Part shown: positions 37,289-48,063 of the stretch, in pieces
Layout: every line of letters begins with the position of its first letter
Position numbering within the stretch: position 1 is the first letter of the stretch
NCBI GenBank assembly: GCA_003993805.1
Contig: RSEF01000026.1
Span: 2,982,586-3,046,585 of the forward strand
Reading direction: 5' to 3'
Source: Himantopus leucocephalus
Lineage: Eukaryota; Chordata; Aves; Charadriiformes; Recurvirostridae
Length of the DNA: 64,000 bases
Position numbers and translations under genes: made by a program
The notes under the pieces: generated by a model
Told to the model about the DNA's origin: nothing
Seen by the model: the letters and a program-made list of their open reading frames with translations, nothing else
Databases searched by the model: none

Positions 37289-37360
37289 TGACCCCGACGT
37301 GATTCGAACACGCAGCCTTCTGATCTGGAGTCAGACGCGCTACCGTTGCGCCACGAGGTC
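37289..37360 (-). tRNA. tRNA-Trp (anticodon CCA)
   Basis: A 72-nt cloverleaf on the minus strand: acceptor GACCTCG pairs with CGGGGTC (one U-G wobble), the D arm follows, the anticodon stem TCTGA/TCAGA encloses loop CTCCAGA with CCA at 37328-37326, the variable loop is AGGCT, and the T stem GCGTG/CACGT encloses TTCGAAT. The discriminator base is A and no CCA tail is encoded, as in eukaryotes. It is nearly identical to vertebrate nuclear tRNA-Trp as I recall it (variable-loop C instead of T). Internal A-box and B-box (GTTCGAATC) are intact, so it is probably functional and transcribed by RNA polymerase III. Confidence 0.97.
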
Positions 37361-37558
37361 TCGGCGCAGCCAGCCCCGGCCTGCCTCCAAGAGCCTGAGC
37401 GCCGCCCCGCGCATGCGCGCCCGCACAGGCCGCACTCCCCGGAGCCCCGACGGACCCCTCCGTGCAGGCCCACGGGCCCCGCCGCCGCCCCGGGGCCTCC
37501 CGCCCGAACCGGAGCCGCCCCGGGGCTCCCCCGTCCCGCTCCCGGTGGCGGCGGAGCG

Positions 37559-37602
37559 GGCCGCGGCCCCTCACACCAGGCCGCGGCCCCTCACACCGGG
37601 CC
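37559..37602 (+). repeat. Two-copy direct repeat inside the CpG island
   Basis: GGCCGCGGCCCCTCACACC is followed at once by AGGCCGCGGCCCCTCACACC and then GGGCCGCC. The spacing is about 20 bp. It is a small tandem duplication in GC-rich DNA. Confidence 0.7.
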
Positions 37603-38320
37603 GCCTAACGGCTTTCGAGCCGCCCGCCCGCCTCGGCGGGCCACGCCCCCCCCCGTGGGCTGTACCACCGCCTGGGGAGGGGTTGTCCCGCCCCACCTGG
37701 CAGAGCCCACCGGCGCCCCCACCCCGGGCGGATCCCCCGCCATCCCCACCGCCTCTGGTCTGTCCCACCCCCGGATTTAAAGGGCCCGTCCCGGAGGGAG
37801 GGAGCCGCGGTACATGCGCTGAGTTGGGCCGGGGCGGCCGTCCTCAGCTGGAGCGCTGCCCGCGGGCGGCAGCGGTGAAGGGGTACGTGTGTGGCTGTCC
37901 CGCTGCAGTGCGGTTCTGCTGCCTCAGGGCCGTGACCATCCCGCGTTTCAGCGTGTCGAAGTTCAACCAGTTTTGGCTGTCCTTACGAGCGTCACCTTTG
38001 CTCGTATCCGCGGTCACCTCAGGACGTGGGAACCCGTCCCACAGCGGTCCCAGCCGCTGTGTCAGATAAAGCTGGATTTTATTGCAGCTTCTGCTTTGCA
38101 CTTGCACTGTGCGTGTGTAAATGAGCGCCTTTGCGGAGCGATGCGCTACCTGCACACAGGGCTTGGTGGGAAGGGAGTGGGGTTAGGGAAGTCCGCCTCC
38201 GCCCGGCTCTGCCCGTCGCCCACCGCAGACCCGCCATACCCGCCTCCCCTTCTGCTCCCACCCCGGCTCGGGGCCGCAAACAGCGTGCACGAAATGAAAC
38301 CCGTCTCTCGGTGGGGTATC

Positions 38321-41300
38321 GTAAAGCCGGTTTATTAGAGCAGCTGCCGTAGCTGCTTCCCCGCGTGCTCGTACAGTTGGGCCGGGAAAGTGCTCGCTCC
38401 AAGTGCAGACGGAGAGACGTACAAACGACCCGCAACGGCACGCCGCTTCCCAAAGCAGGGCCGTGGCAGTGCCGAATATTAACCAGCAGGAGACAGATCA
38501 ATAGGCGAGTCTCTCAGTGCAAACCGCAGTCATGATATGCATCTATAATTTATAGTACAATCTTGTAAACTAGGTACGTTACAGCAGAAGCCGTCGGGCT
38601 CAGTGTATTTACAGCTCCAGGATACCTGGCAAGCATTAAAAGGAAACAGTCTCCATCACCTCCGCTTGGTTTGCTGATCCCTTCCCATGGGGCTCCCCCG
38701 GGACACGGTGCCCGCTGGGATGCTCCTGCACCCCCAGAAGCCGCCCCAGCATTTACACCCCCGAGCGGCATGGGGAGCAGCCCGGGAAATGCCCCCGTGG
38801 GCCGGATCCTGCCGCAGGGCTGCCGGGAAGGGGGAACATCCCGGGGGACACTGGGTGTTTTAAGGAAACCCTGCAGGAAAATGATGCTCTGCCCCAGCTC
38901 CCTTCCCTCCTGCCGAATTACCCGGCCAGTGCTGCTCATTAGCATGTAGCCCAATAATTACTCGGACAAATGTGTTTTTCCATCTGACTTCAAAAGCCTT
39001 TGGCTGCGAGTCTTGCTGATATCCCAGGAATGAAAGGCATTGTTGTGGGGCTGATTTATGCTTTAAGTACCACCGTGCTCTTACCCGCATTGATCGCGTT
39101 TCCAAACACTGGTAATTTGTATTACGGGGTCTTTTAAAGAACCCGCTCAGAAAAGGAGGAAGCTTGTCATATACCAAAACCCCTGATCTCCAAATGTCTA
39201 TAAAATCCACGCTCTAAAAATTCTTATAAATATTTTCTCTGGCATAGGAAATACAACAGGAAGTGATCTGCTCTGTGCGTAGATATGTGCGCTTATTTAC
39301 AAATGCCACATTTATTTTCTCAGACGTACGGTACAGTACGGGAGAGGACGCCTGCCTTGCCGGAGACGCTCATTTACCATCCGCCAGCACGCCAGGCTGA
39401 CCTGGTCTTCTGTCTCTCCAAAGCAGAGAAAAGTCATTTACTGGCATCATGAAAACAGACTAAAAATAGCCGGTTTCTATGGCTACTGGGGCTGGGAGAC
39501 TCCTGAGGAACATGTCTGGGTAGGTCCCTTCGTGATGAAATCCAGACAGTGGGATAAAAGCAAAGGACAATAAAAAGAGGTTTAATGCTTTGATCCTCGT
39601 TAGGCAGCATTAGGGAGATGCTGCGAGGAGGGTTCTGTGCCTTTCCCTCTTGCTTGGTCGTTGTGCGCTTCTGCAGGGATCGATACGGGTTTGTTAGGGC
39701 GGAATTAGGCAAATTTATGGGATCGAGCAAAATCCCAAAGCAAACACTTAAATTTAAGCAGGGCTTTGTTGACTCAGGGCTTCCTTAGCGTGTGCCTGCT
39801 GTAAGCCCGTCTTTGCCTCCTTGTGCTCGTTGTGTACGTGCTTTTGCATAGGGATGGGTCTGAGGCGCGTTTAGGAGAAGTCCGAGTGTTGGTGTCCAGT
39901 CCAAGCTCATCTCTGTATAATCAGTATTTTTGTAGACACCTCAGTATACAGACAGTCTCTCTGGATTTACACCAACATAAAACAAAGGTTGAATTTGACC
40001 CGCATCTTTACACTTGTAATAAACTTCAGAGCAGTGATTAATCCCCAGTGGTTCAAGTCCACAAGTGCATCACTCGCGTGGTCACCATGCGTCACGGGGG
40101 GGACTGTGCAAAAATAAAGTTACATTCAAGAAATACACTTTGTGATTCACCAACTTCCTTTTTTTTTGGCCCAAAGATAACTCCGGAGGTCCTCGCCAAG
40201 GACAGCGCTGGGGCTGCAAACCCTGAATTCGGGAGGCTGCGCTGATGTGCAAAAATAGGAACAGAACAAGGTCAGCATTTTCCCAAAGCAACGTGAGCTT
40301 CCCCGCGCCCACCTGGGGCCGCCTGAAACTGCCTGCACTGTGTCCGCCGAGTAACCTTCTGAAAAACCTGGTGGTTTGGGGCAGCCACAAAGACCGGTTG
40401 TTTTTTGAACTGTGGGAAGACAGCGGCACGGGGAGGCGAGCAGGCACGGGCTGGGAGGATCGAGCCCAGCCGTGACCCTGCAGGTTTTCTCAGGCTGCCC
40501 GAGGTATTTCTCTGCGCAATCCCCCCGTGCTCGCTAGCAGGAGGGCACGGGTCAGCACAGGACCGTTGAGCAGCTGGAAGAAAATCCTGCCCGTGCGAGG
40601 GAGAAAGGGCGGCTTTGACCAGGTGATTGCTGAAAATAAAAAAAAAGGCTTTTTTCTCTTGGTTACCACCTGGGATGCAGAAATTGCCCTGCCCGTAGCA
40701 AAATCAGCACTCGTCTTAAATCCAATGCGCTTTGTCAAGCCGATGCTCGCGGGGCGGTTGGGTGGAAGCCGTCTGTCCTGCTGCAGAGCATCTGCCTCGG
40801 GATCGCCTGGGTTATTCCCTGCTCCTTTTTCACGTCTCCAGCAAAATCTTTAAGAACGTGTTACAAGAAGAGAGTTCAACCTGCAGCTTTTTTCTTGGCT
40901 TGCCTCCTACAATTTGTGCACGTACCCTTCCAGCTCACTGCACAAACATTTCTTCATCTCGAACCGGTGCAGCGCACGCTCCCTCGGCAGGACCACCTCC
41001 GTCACCAGCCCGTCTGCCGATGGGGGCTGCACCCCGCGCCCCCGCACACACCCGGTTTGGTCCCCAACCCGGCTATTGTCATGCAAATAAACATCTGTAG
41101 GGTCTCTCGCTCCCAAGTAAGCCAATATTTACAAAGAGGCTCCGCTGCCTGTCTTGGAAGTGAGCCTGAGGCGATGCTCTGGTTATTTTGATTATTAAAA
41201 CTGATTTTTCCCGACACTCCGGCATCAGCTCCAGCCCCCGAACCCTTGGTACAGGCAGCTCCTCGTTTCAGACAATGTTACTTCTCCATCGCCAGGGCTG

Positions 41301-42782
41301 GTGAGCGGGTGTCGCTGGCTGCTGCCAGCTTCACTCCAGCCCTTTGGCACTGGAGGAAAAGCTCGGGGCGCGTGGGAAGAGGCTGAGCCATGGGACATCC
41401 CCGGCAAAGCCCCGGTGGGGACCTGGCCAGGGCAGCCCATGTGAGAGGGGCCCCCTCCTCCGTCCACCCCACCATCCGCTTGGAGGGAAGTTGGGTGCTT
41501 TCCTTAGTGTAATAGGATTAAAGAAGGATTATTGCCGGGGGGAACAAACGCATCTTTCGGGAGCAAGGCTCTCCTCTTCCTGAGGAGGGACAGAGGTGGA
41601 GGCTTTCTCCATAAACCCTGGGAGCCCACGGTACAGATAAGGCTCGTGTTGTCACGGGGGTTTGCAGAGAGCCCAGCTGCACGCTGAGACAGCGCTGCAA
41701 CGGAGGGGACAAGTTACACCTCGCACGCTCCGACTGCAGCCTCTACCCCACGGATGCCCGCGAGCAGCCAGGACACGGGTGGTTTTGCAGCCTCAGCTTC
41801 AGGCTCCCCGCTCAGCCCTGGGGGGTCCCTGCACCTCCCTTCCTCTCCCCAGGGGATGGAAAAGCCTCGGAAAAGCACTTGGAAACCACTAGACGGACAA
41901 GTCCAGCTTATAGCTCATTGCCACCGACATTAGCAAGATTTATCCACTACAGTATCACTCAGGTCCAGCTGCTTCTGGAGTGGAGAAGCACAAGCGGGGT
42001 GGAAGAGCCCAAGGCAGGGTGTCTGTCACTTGGGAGGGCAAAAGGAAATCCTGAACAATAAGCGAACTCTGAGTTTAAAAATGCCAGGGGGTGTGCAACC
42101 GTGGGGGAGAGAGAGAGACAGGGAGAGAGGGTTTGTACTGACAAGAGCTGTCAACTTCCCAGCCGTCGCAGTCTCAGAAGCATACGCTGCCCTATTAAAA
42201 TGCTGCCACTGGAAAGAAAGGAAGAAAAAAACAACAACAAACCCGTTTGCTTTTGCCCAGCGCAGGTTTGTCGGTGGAAGCTGCCTGGGCGGCTCGGAGG
42301 GGCGTGCGGCGCGGGGCTCAGCGCCGGGCAGGTTGGCTACAGAAAAGCAGCAGGCTGGAGTCCGGTGGGAAACAATGTGGAGATGAAAGGACCTTCAGCC
42401 ATAAATCTAGAGGTCAAGTCATTATGATGGGGGAATCAAAAAGCACCACAAGCCATTTACGAACACAATAGAGGTCAATCCAGGAGCAAACCATTTTGCT
42501 CGGAGCCATGGTGGAAAACATATTGTCGCTTTGAGAGCTACATCCATCCAGCGAGGTGGGAAGTTCTCTTTCAAAATAACTGTAGCTCGAGCGCTTTAAC
42601 ATTCATACTGCACTTGGTTCGTTTATCGTGTTTCCAAATGCACATATAACGGGTGTGGGTGAGTGTCTGCCTGTCCCGACTGTACATGCAACCTCCATTA
42701 AACACCTGGCTGGGGAACCCCTCGCTGGGGACAGGAATATTCGAGAAACGGGGAAAACCTGAGCAGGCACAGAGCTGCTGCA
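38321..42782. other. Non-coding stretch right of the CpG island
   Basis: No gene recognised. Low-CpG islands at 38950-39320 and 42370-42660 have few repeats and dense transcription-factor-like motifs, for example AGGTCA half-sites at 42411 and 42472. An A run at 40638-40646 is simple sequence. Confidence 0.5.
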
Positions 42783-43052
42783 CACACACGGCATGTGCAG
42801 TGCGTGCATAGCATGTGCACCGTGTGTGCACCGTGCACAGCGTGCGCATAGCGTGTGCGCAGCATGTGCACCGTGTACAGGGTGTGCATAGCACGTGCAC
42901 TGTGTGTGCACGGTGTACAGAGTGTGCATAGCGTGTGCGCAGCGTGCTGCGTGTGCACCGTGCACAGCGCCTGCAGTGTGCGCTGTGCGTGCATCATGTA
43001 CCACGTATGTGCAGCACGCACCGCACGAGCACAGCGTGCGTACGGCGTGTTT
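42783..43052 (+). repeat. Degenerate GTGTGCAC-type minisatellite, about 270 bp
   Basis: Units resembling GTGTGCATAGC, GTGTGCACCGT and GTGCACAGCGT repeat with a period near 10-11 bp, rich in alternating purine and pyrimidine. Some longer units recur, for example GTGTGCATAGC at several places. It keeps frames open on both strands and gives artificial Cys/His/Ala-rich translations. No gene is assigned to it. Confidence 0.85.
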
Positions 43053-45165
43053 CCAGCAGAGCTCCCAGCTCATCCCAGACCAGCCTGGGGGATGCCCAGC
43101 ACAACCGGGAGCCCCTGAAGCACCATCCCGTCGTGCACCAGCCCCATCTCCGGGGCTGCTCCCGGTGCAACGCCAAGCCTCCACCTAGACACGACATCTC
43201 GGGGCGGCCGTTAGCCGCACATCTTTCACTGCCAAACCATGATGGATCTGTAATTCAAGAGGTTTAGCAGCGAAGGTTACACATTAATGAACTGGGCCAA
43301 TCCCCCTCAACCTCACGGTAATAATTTAGCTTCTGTAAAGCCTGACTGAGCAAAGCTGCCCGTGAGTTTCCCCAAACCTCTGCTTTTGGTGGTCTCCCTG
43401 GAGCGTGTCCCCGCTGCCAGAACAGCCCCAGCTCTCCACACTGCACTCACCAGGGGGATGCCTGCTCCCATCGTCATTAGCCGGGAGCCACCTTGTGTTC
43501 CCCCCGGGAATGGGGCACTGTCAGCCAAGCCAGTGGGTGCATCGGCATTAACCTCAGCCACCCTCGGTGCCGTGGCGAAGCCACTCCTTGTGCGCTGCCT
43601 AAGTAAAAGGTTGATGCAGCCCCAGAGGAGACATTACAGCCGGCACTAACCACAGTGTTTTCCATCGATCCGCGTGTGCCAGGTTGAAAACTGCTGAGCT
43701 CGATGGTGACAAATGACAAGGAAGTCAGACCGCTCTCCCGGCTGGCCCCTCACAGGGCACCTCACGTGCCACCATGTGCCCTCTCCCGTGCCGAAACCTG
43801 GAGCCCAGCTGGGAAATACCCGGCTGGGAACACTGCCCGGGGGCCGCACCGCTGGATCCCATAGCTCACATCGCTTGGGCTTAAAGATGGGAAAAAGCAA
43901 AGTGCCCCGAACCTCCCGACCCCGGGGTCTGGAAGATGGAGACCATGTGCAGTCCGTGCCCCCGTGCCCGGTCCCGGCTGGCTGCCACCTCCGAGCAGCG
44001 CATCCCACACCAGTCAGCTGCTTCCCACCGCGGCCCGGGCAACGGGCGCCCAGCAGAGACGATTTAAAGCTCCTCAGCTGCACCTCGTGTTATTGGTGCT
44101 CCTGGCCAGGCTCAGGTTTTTGTGCTAAATCCTTTGGATAAGAAAATAAAATAATAGCTGTGTTGGTTCTGGATGTTGGCTGAGCCAACAAATCTCCTCC
44201 GAAGGGGACCTGTCAGCGGCGCATACAGCTCTGTTTGCTGAGGGCAAATCTGGTCTGGGAGCACTGGGCAAACCCTGGAAAGGTCGAGCCGGTTAATCAC
44301 GGGGGGAGGATTTGTTCTCCAAGTGTGCTCATCCCCTGCAGTGGGGGCTCCTTGGGGGGTGTCAATCTGCTCAAGTCAATACCCCCCCCATGCTGATGGG
44401 CAGCGGGCACGGCTGCCCCCCGGCATTTACCCTTTCCTGGGGGCTGTCCCTGCTGCTCTCCAGCACCTCTTGCAAATGGGAGCAGTGGGGCCATTGCAGC
44501 TGCTGGTGTCTGAAATGAGATTGGGAATGTGGGAATCGGGCACCGAGACCCCGACAGCGATCCCCAAACCCCGGGGGGGACCTTGGCTCACCGACACCAG
44601 TGCGCAGAGCCTGGGGCTGTTTGGAGGGTATTGGAGCGGGGATGTCTGCCGGAGATGCCTCCGAGAAGGCACAGCACACAGGGAGCTCCCTGATGGCTTC
44701 AGCAGAGGGTGGGAAGGACGCACAGACAAGGTGGGGGAGAGAGGGGGACCGTGGGGACGGCCATGTGGTGCAAGGAGGATGCTCAACTACTGCGGGTGGA
44801 GACGGTGGCAGGAGCAGGACAAACCCTGGGGGATACACCCCCCAGGCTCAGGGGGTCTCCATATGGAGAAGGGAAGCACAGTATGGAAGAACATATGGAT
44901 TTCTGCTCTGGAGCACACGTTTGTGCTATAAATGTCCCTGGAGTGAATGTCAAGTGCCCCAAGCTCAGGGATTTTGGCCCGTTCGCCAACCAAGAACAGC
45001 CTCCTGATGAGCCTCATGGCTCAGGCGTGCAGGGGACGGGGGTCACACAGCGAGGTGTCCCCCCAGCCCGTGGCGCGGGAGCTCTCGGTTCGCACCGGTT
45101 GCATACGGAGCAGCATCCAAGCAGGGTCGGTGCGTCTGGGGCTCTGAAATGCTCTGGTGTGCTGC

Positions 45166-45355
45166 GCCCGCGGGACCAGGCAGGGCAGAGGCATGGAGAA
45201 TGGCTTCTTGGAGTCACAGACATTTGCTTGAGACAGACCTTAAAAAACACCAACCAACCNTGCCCGCGGGACCAGGCAGGGCGGAGGCATGGAGAATGGC
45301 TTCTTGGAGTCACAGACATTTGCTTGAGACAGACCTTAAAAAACACCAACCAACC
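45166..45355 (+). repeat. 94-bp near-perfect tandem duplication around a single N (assembly seam)
   Basis: Copy one is 45166-45259 and copy two is 45262-45355; they differ by one base (GCAGAGG against GCGGAGG). A lone N at 45260 and a T separate them. This is the footprint of two contigs with an unmerged overlap, so the second copy is probably not in the genome. Confidence 0.9.
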
Positions 45356-46029
45356 TAAACCCCAAACCCGCTTGTTTTTTACATTCAGTCAATTCTGCAG
45401 CAGCGGGACAACTTACCAGCCAGGGGCCAGCCTCTCCGGCACTATGAATCCAGGAGGGACAAGGACTGGCCCCGGCTTTCAAAAACCCCTCCAGACCTGT
45501 CTGTTGAGACTTGCTGAAGCAAGGGCAGGTCGGCTCGCTCAGGAGGGAAATCTCTACCCCGCTGGGACGCAGGGTCCCTCCGACACCGACTGCTCGGGTC
45601 CCGAGGGCTCAGCGCCCAGCCGGGCTCGGTGTCCAGGCAGAATTGCTGCAGCACCTGGATAACGTCCACAGCATCTGCTTCTGCCTCTCGGCAAGGTCAT
45701 TCCCGTGCTCCGGCTCTCCCCGGGCCACGCAAGTATCTGGGAAGAGGGAGGGGAGAGAAAATGAGAGAAGCTGCAGGGTAAGTGTGTTAGAGCAGATTAA
45801 CCAGCTCCCCCCGTGCTCTCCCCAGCCCGCTGCTGCTGTCGATGAGCAAAACCATTGCTCAGCCCCGGGCTCCCCTTCCCCTGCACCATCCCAGGCACAT
45901 CAGCTTGGCCGAGCAGCCCCCTGAGACACCCCGAGACAGTGCGGGCAGAGGGTGGTGCCCGGGGGGAGCTGGTCCTTGGAGGGAAGAGAAGAAAGGAGGT
46001 AGCAATTGTCCCCCCTGGCTGTCCCTGCA

Positions 46030-46135
46030 TACCGAGGGGAAAGGGATGGGGTCCCGAGGCACGGCTCGGCGGGGCACACGCNGTACCGAGGGGAAGGGGA
46101 TGGGGTCCCGAGGCACGGCTCGGCAGGGCACACGC
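46030..46135 (+). repeat. 52-bp near-perfect duplication around a single N (assembly seam)
   Basis: Copy one is 46030-46081, N is 46082 and copy two is 46084-46135, with two mismatches. It has the same structure as the seam at 45260, 0.8 kb away. It is very likely an unmerged contig overlap rather than a biological repeat. Confidence 0.88.
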
Positions 46136-47947
46136 ACGAGTCTGCTCCTCACACTGCCGTCTCCTGCTCTGCGCTGGACTCTTCTTTCTTCCTCTTCATC
46201 TTGCAGAAGCCATGGAGCCCGCAGAAGCAAGCGAAGGTGAACTGGGGCATCACCTGGAGCAGGAGAGGCTTGGGAGCAGCCCCGGGAGACCTGGACGGGG
46301 ACAGAGAGAGGAGTCAGGGCAGCTCCTGCGGATGCATGGGGGATGCACGGGCAGGATGGAGGGCATAGGACAGATCCCCAAAATCACAAAACTGGAACAT
46401 CACCCTGCACCGGCACACATCTCCCTTCCTCCTCCGTCCCCGCATCCCCAGCCACGCGCTCCCAAATTCCCCACCCAGTGAAAGACGAGGAGATTACCCC
46501 CCCCCACCAAGCCCCTCGCCTCAAAAGCAGTGAACAATCGGGACAGACGTGGGGACAGCTTGCAGCGCCTAATGCATATTCGAGGGCCCGGGAGGTGAGG
46601 TGCCCTGGGAGCGCCCCGGCGCAGAGGCAGCACCAGCGGTTACGGCACAATGAGGCACAGCTGAGAGCGGAGTTCACTCTCTTTGTGTCCGTTTCCAACG
46701 GATAAAATAATGCCCCAAAGCACAGCCCACATTATGGCCCAACAGCTGCAAAATGTAATTATGCAAATGAAAGGCTGGGGTTTTTTAAATAAGTAACAAA
46801 TACTCACAGAAATACTATGTGAAGCGAAACCTTCATTTTCTCCTTACTTTAATTTTTAGCTTTTGTACAGTTTGCAGATGACCAGCTCTGAGGTTGCCCC
46901 AGAAGAGGTGGTACTGGTGCTCAAAGGGAGCCATGCCCAGCCTGCGCAGCACTGCGCTGCCCAGCAAGCCACATCCTCACCACCACGACTGGGCCTCCTC
47001 CGGCTGTGCAGAGAGCAGAGGGACCGCAGCACCCACAGCACGGTCACTGCCTGGGGCTCCCTGCAGAGCCTTGACTCAGCATCTGTTCCCCTGTCAGCAC
47101 CAGCACAGACAGGGAAGCACTCAGGGCCTCAGTTTACCCATCTGTGAAATGGGCACAATACTCAAGCTTTCTAAGGACTAAGAGGACATCTCAGTGTATG
47201 AGGCACTGTCACCTCCCAAGACTCACAGCCACCGACAGTAGCGCGTAAAAAGTGACCCCTGACAGCCGGGCACTGCTGAGAGCCTCCAGCCCGCTGCCTG
47301 CAGCCGGCAACCCCGGCAGAGTTTGGAGCAGGCCTAATTCACAGCGGGGACAGCTGGGAGAAAATTAACTACAGGGAAAAAAGCCAAAGCAGGTGGAGCC
47401 TATGGATCCCCATTTCTCTTCACCGCCGGTGATGTTGCAGGGGGGTAATGCCACATCCCTGCCTTCCTGCTTTCCCCCTTTCCGAGGGGCCCAGCTGCAG
47501 CACAAAGCGGCCGGCAGCAGCGAGAGGCATCCCATTTAATTCACTGCTGCCGCTGCCCCCCTTCCCCAGCCATCTGGGTACCTGTCTAGTAGCTCCCAAA
47601 TTAAATAAGGCTACCTCTGGAGCTCACAAATAATGACAACAGGCTCTTTAATGAGTCTCCAGTTCTGAATGGCTTCTCAGCATAGCGGCAGGTCTCCGCG
47701 TCTCTCTTTGTGCTGCTGCTTTTTGTTACCAGCCTGAGAATGGGGTTTTGGAGGGAACGGCTGGGGCGGAGGGGCTGCGCGGGGGCCAGCCCGCTGGGGT
47801 GGGGGGCTGCTCACCTCCCGGCCCCTGCGCCCTCCCGGCTTCGCACAGCTTCCGCGGGGAAGGGACAACGGGGAGGCAGAAGAAGCCTCTGGGAGCTGGC
47901 ACCCCAGTTTGGCACACTGGGTCTGATCCGGCACTGCCAAACCCAGG

Positions 47948-48063
47948 TATATAGAATTATAGAATTGCTGAGGCTGCAAAAGACCTTTAACATCACCAAG
48001 TCGGGTTCTTCGACCAAGTCCAACCACTAACCCAGCACTGCCAAGTTCCCCACTAAACCATGT
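47948..48063 (-). mobile_element. Short CR1 LINE 3' fragment, minus orientation
   Basis: ATAGAATTATAGAATTGCTG starts the fragment (two diverged copies of the CR1 terminal repeat, reverse complement), followed by AAAAGACCTTTAACATCACC, AAGTCCAACCACTAACCCAG and CCACTAAACCATGTCC. An apparent small internal duplication (CCAAGTC at 47996 and 48016) interrupts it. Confidence 0.82.

Larger units (their letters stand above)
36835..38320. promoter_or_regulatory. Strong CpG island around the tRNA-Trp gene
   Basis: GC content and CpG density jump at about 36.84 kb from an AT-rich block and stay high to about 38.3 kb. The island includes tandem CCGCGGCCCCTCACACC-type copies (37559-37602), Sp1-like CCCCGCCC and CCCCACC sites, a TTTAAA at 37775 on the plus strand and a possible donor AAGGG|GTACGT at 37882. 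No recognisable protein-coding exon was found in it, and the open frames on both strands look compositional. Confidence 0.7.
43053..47947. other. GC-rich non-coding stretch with assembly seams
   Basis: Composition-driven frames up to 317 codons overlap on several frames, and two of them cross the N seams. None matches a known family. A short AT-rich island (46715-46870) contains an octamer-type ATGCAAAT at 46762-46769 and looks unlike its surroundings. Confidence 0.5.

Noticed and set aside
42783..43052. CRISPR-like regular repeats
   Set aside because: Units are contiguous and degenerate with no unique spacers, and this is vertebrate DNA.
42571..43188. Cys/His-rich frames of up to 193 codons
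   Set aside because: They are translations of a minisatellite, seen on both strands and in several frames.
44709..45662. 317-codon open frame on the plus strand
   Set aside because: It passes through the N at 45260 and the duplicated 94 bp, so its length is partly an assembly artefact, and the translation is low-complexity.
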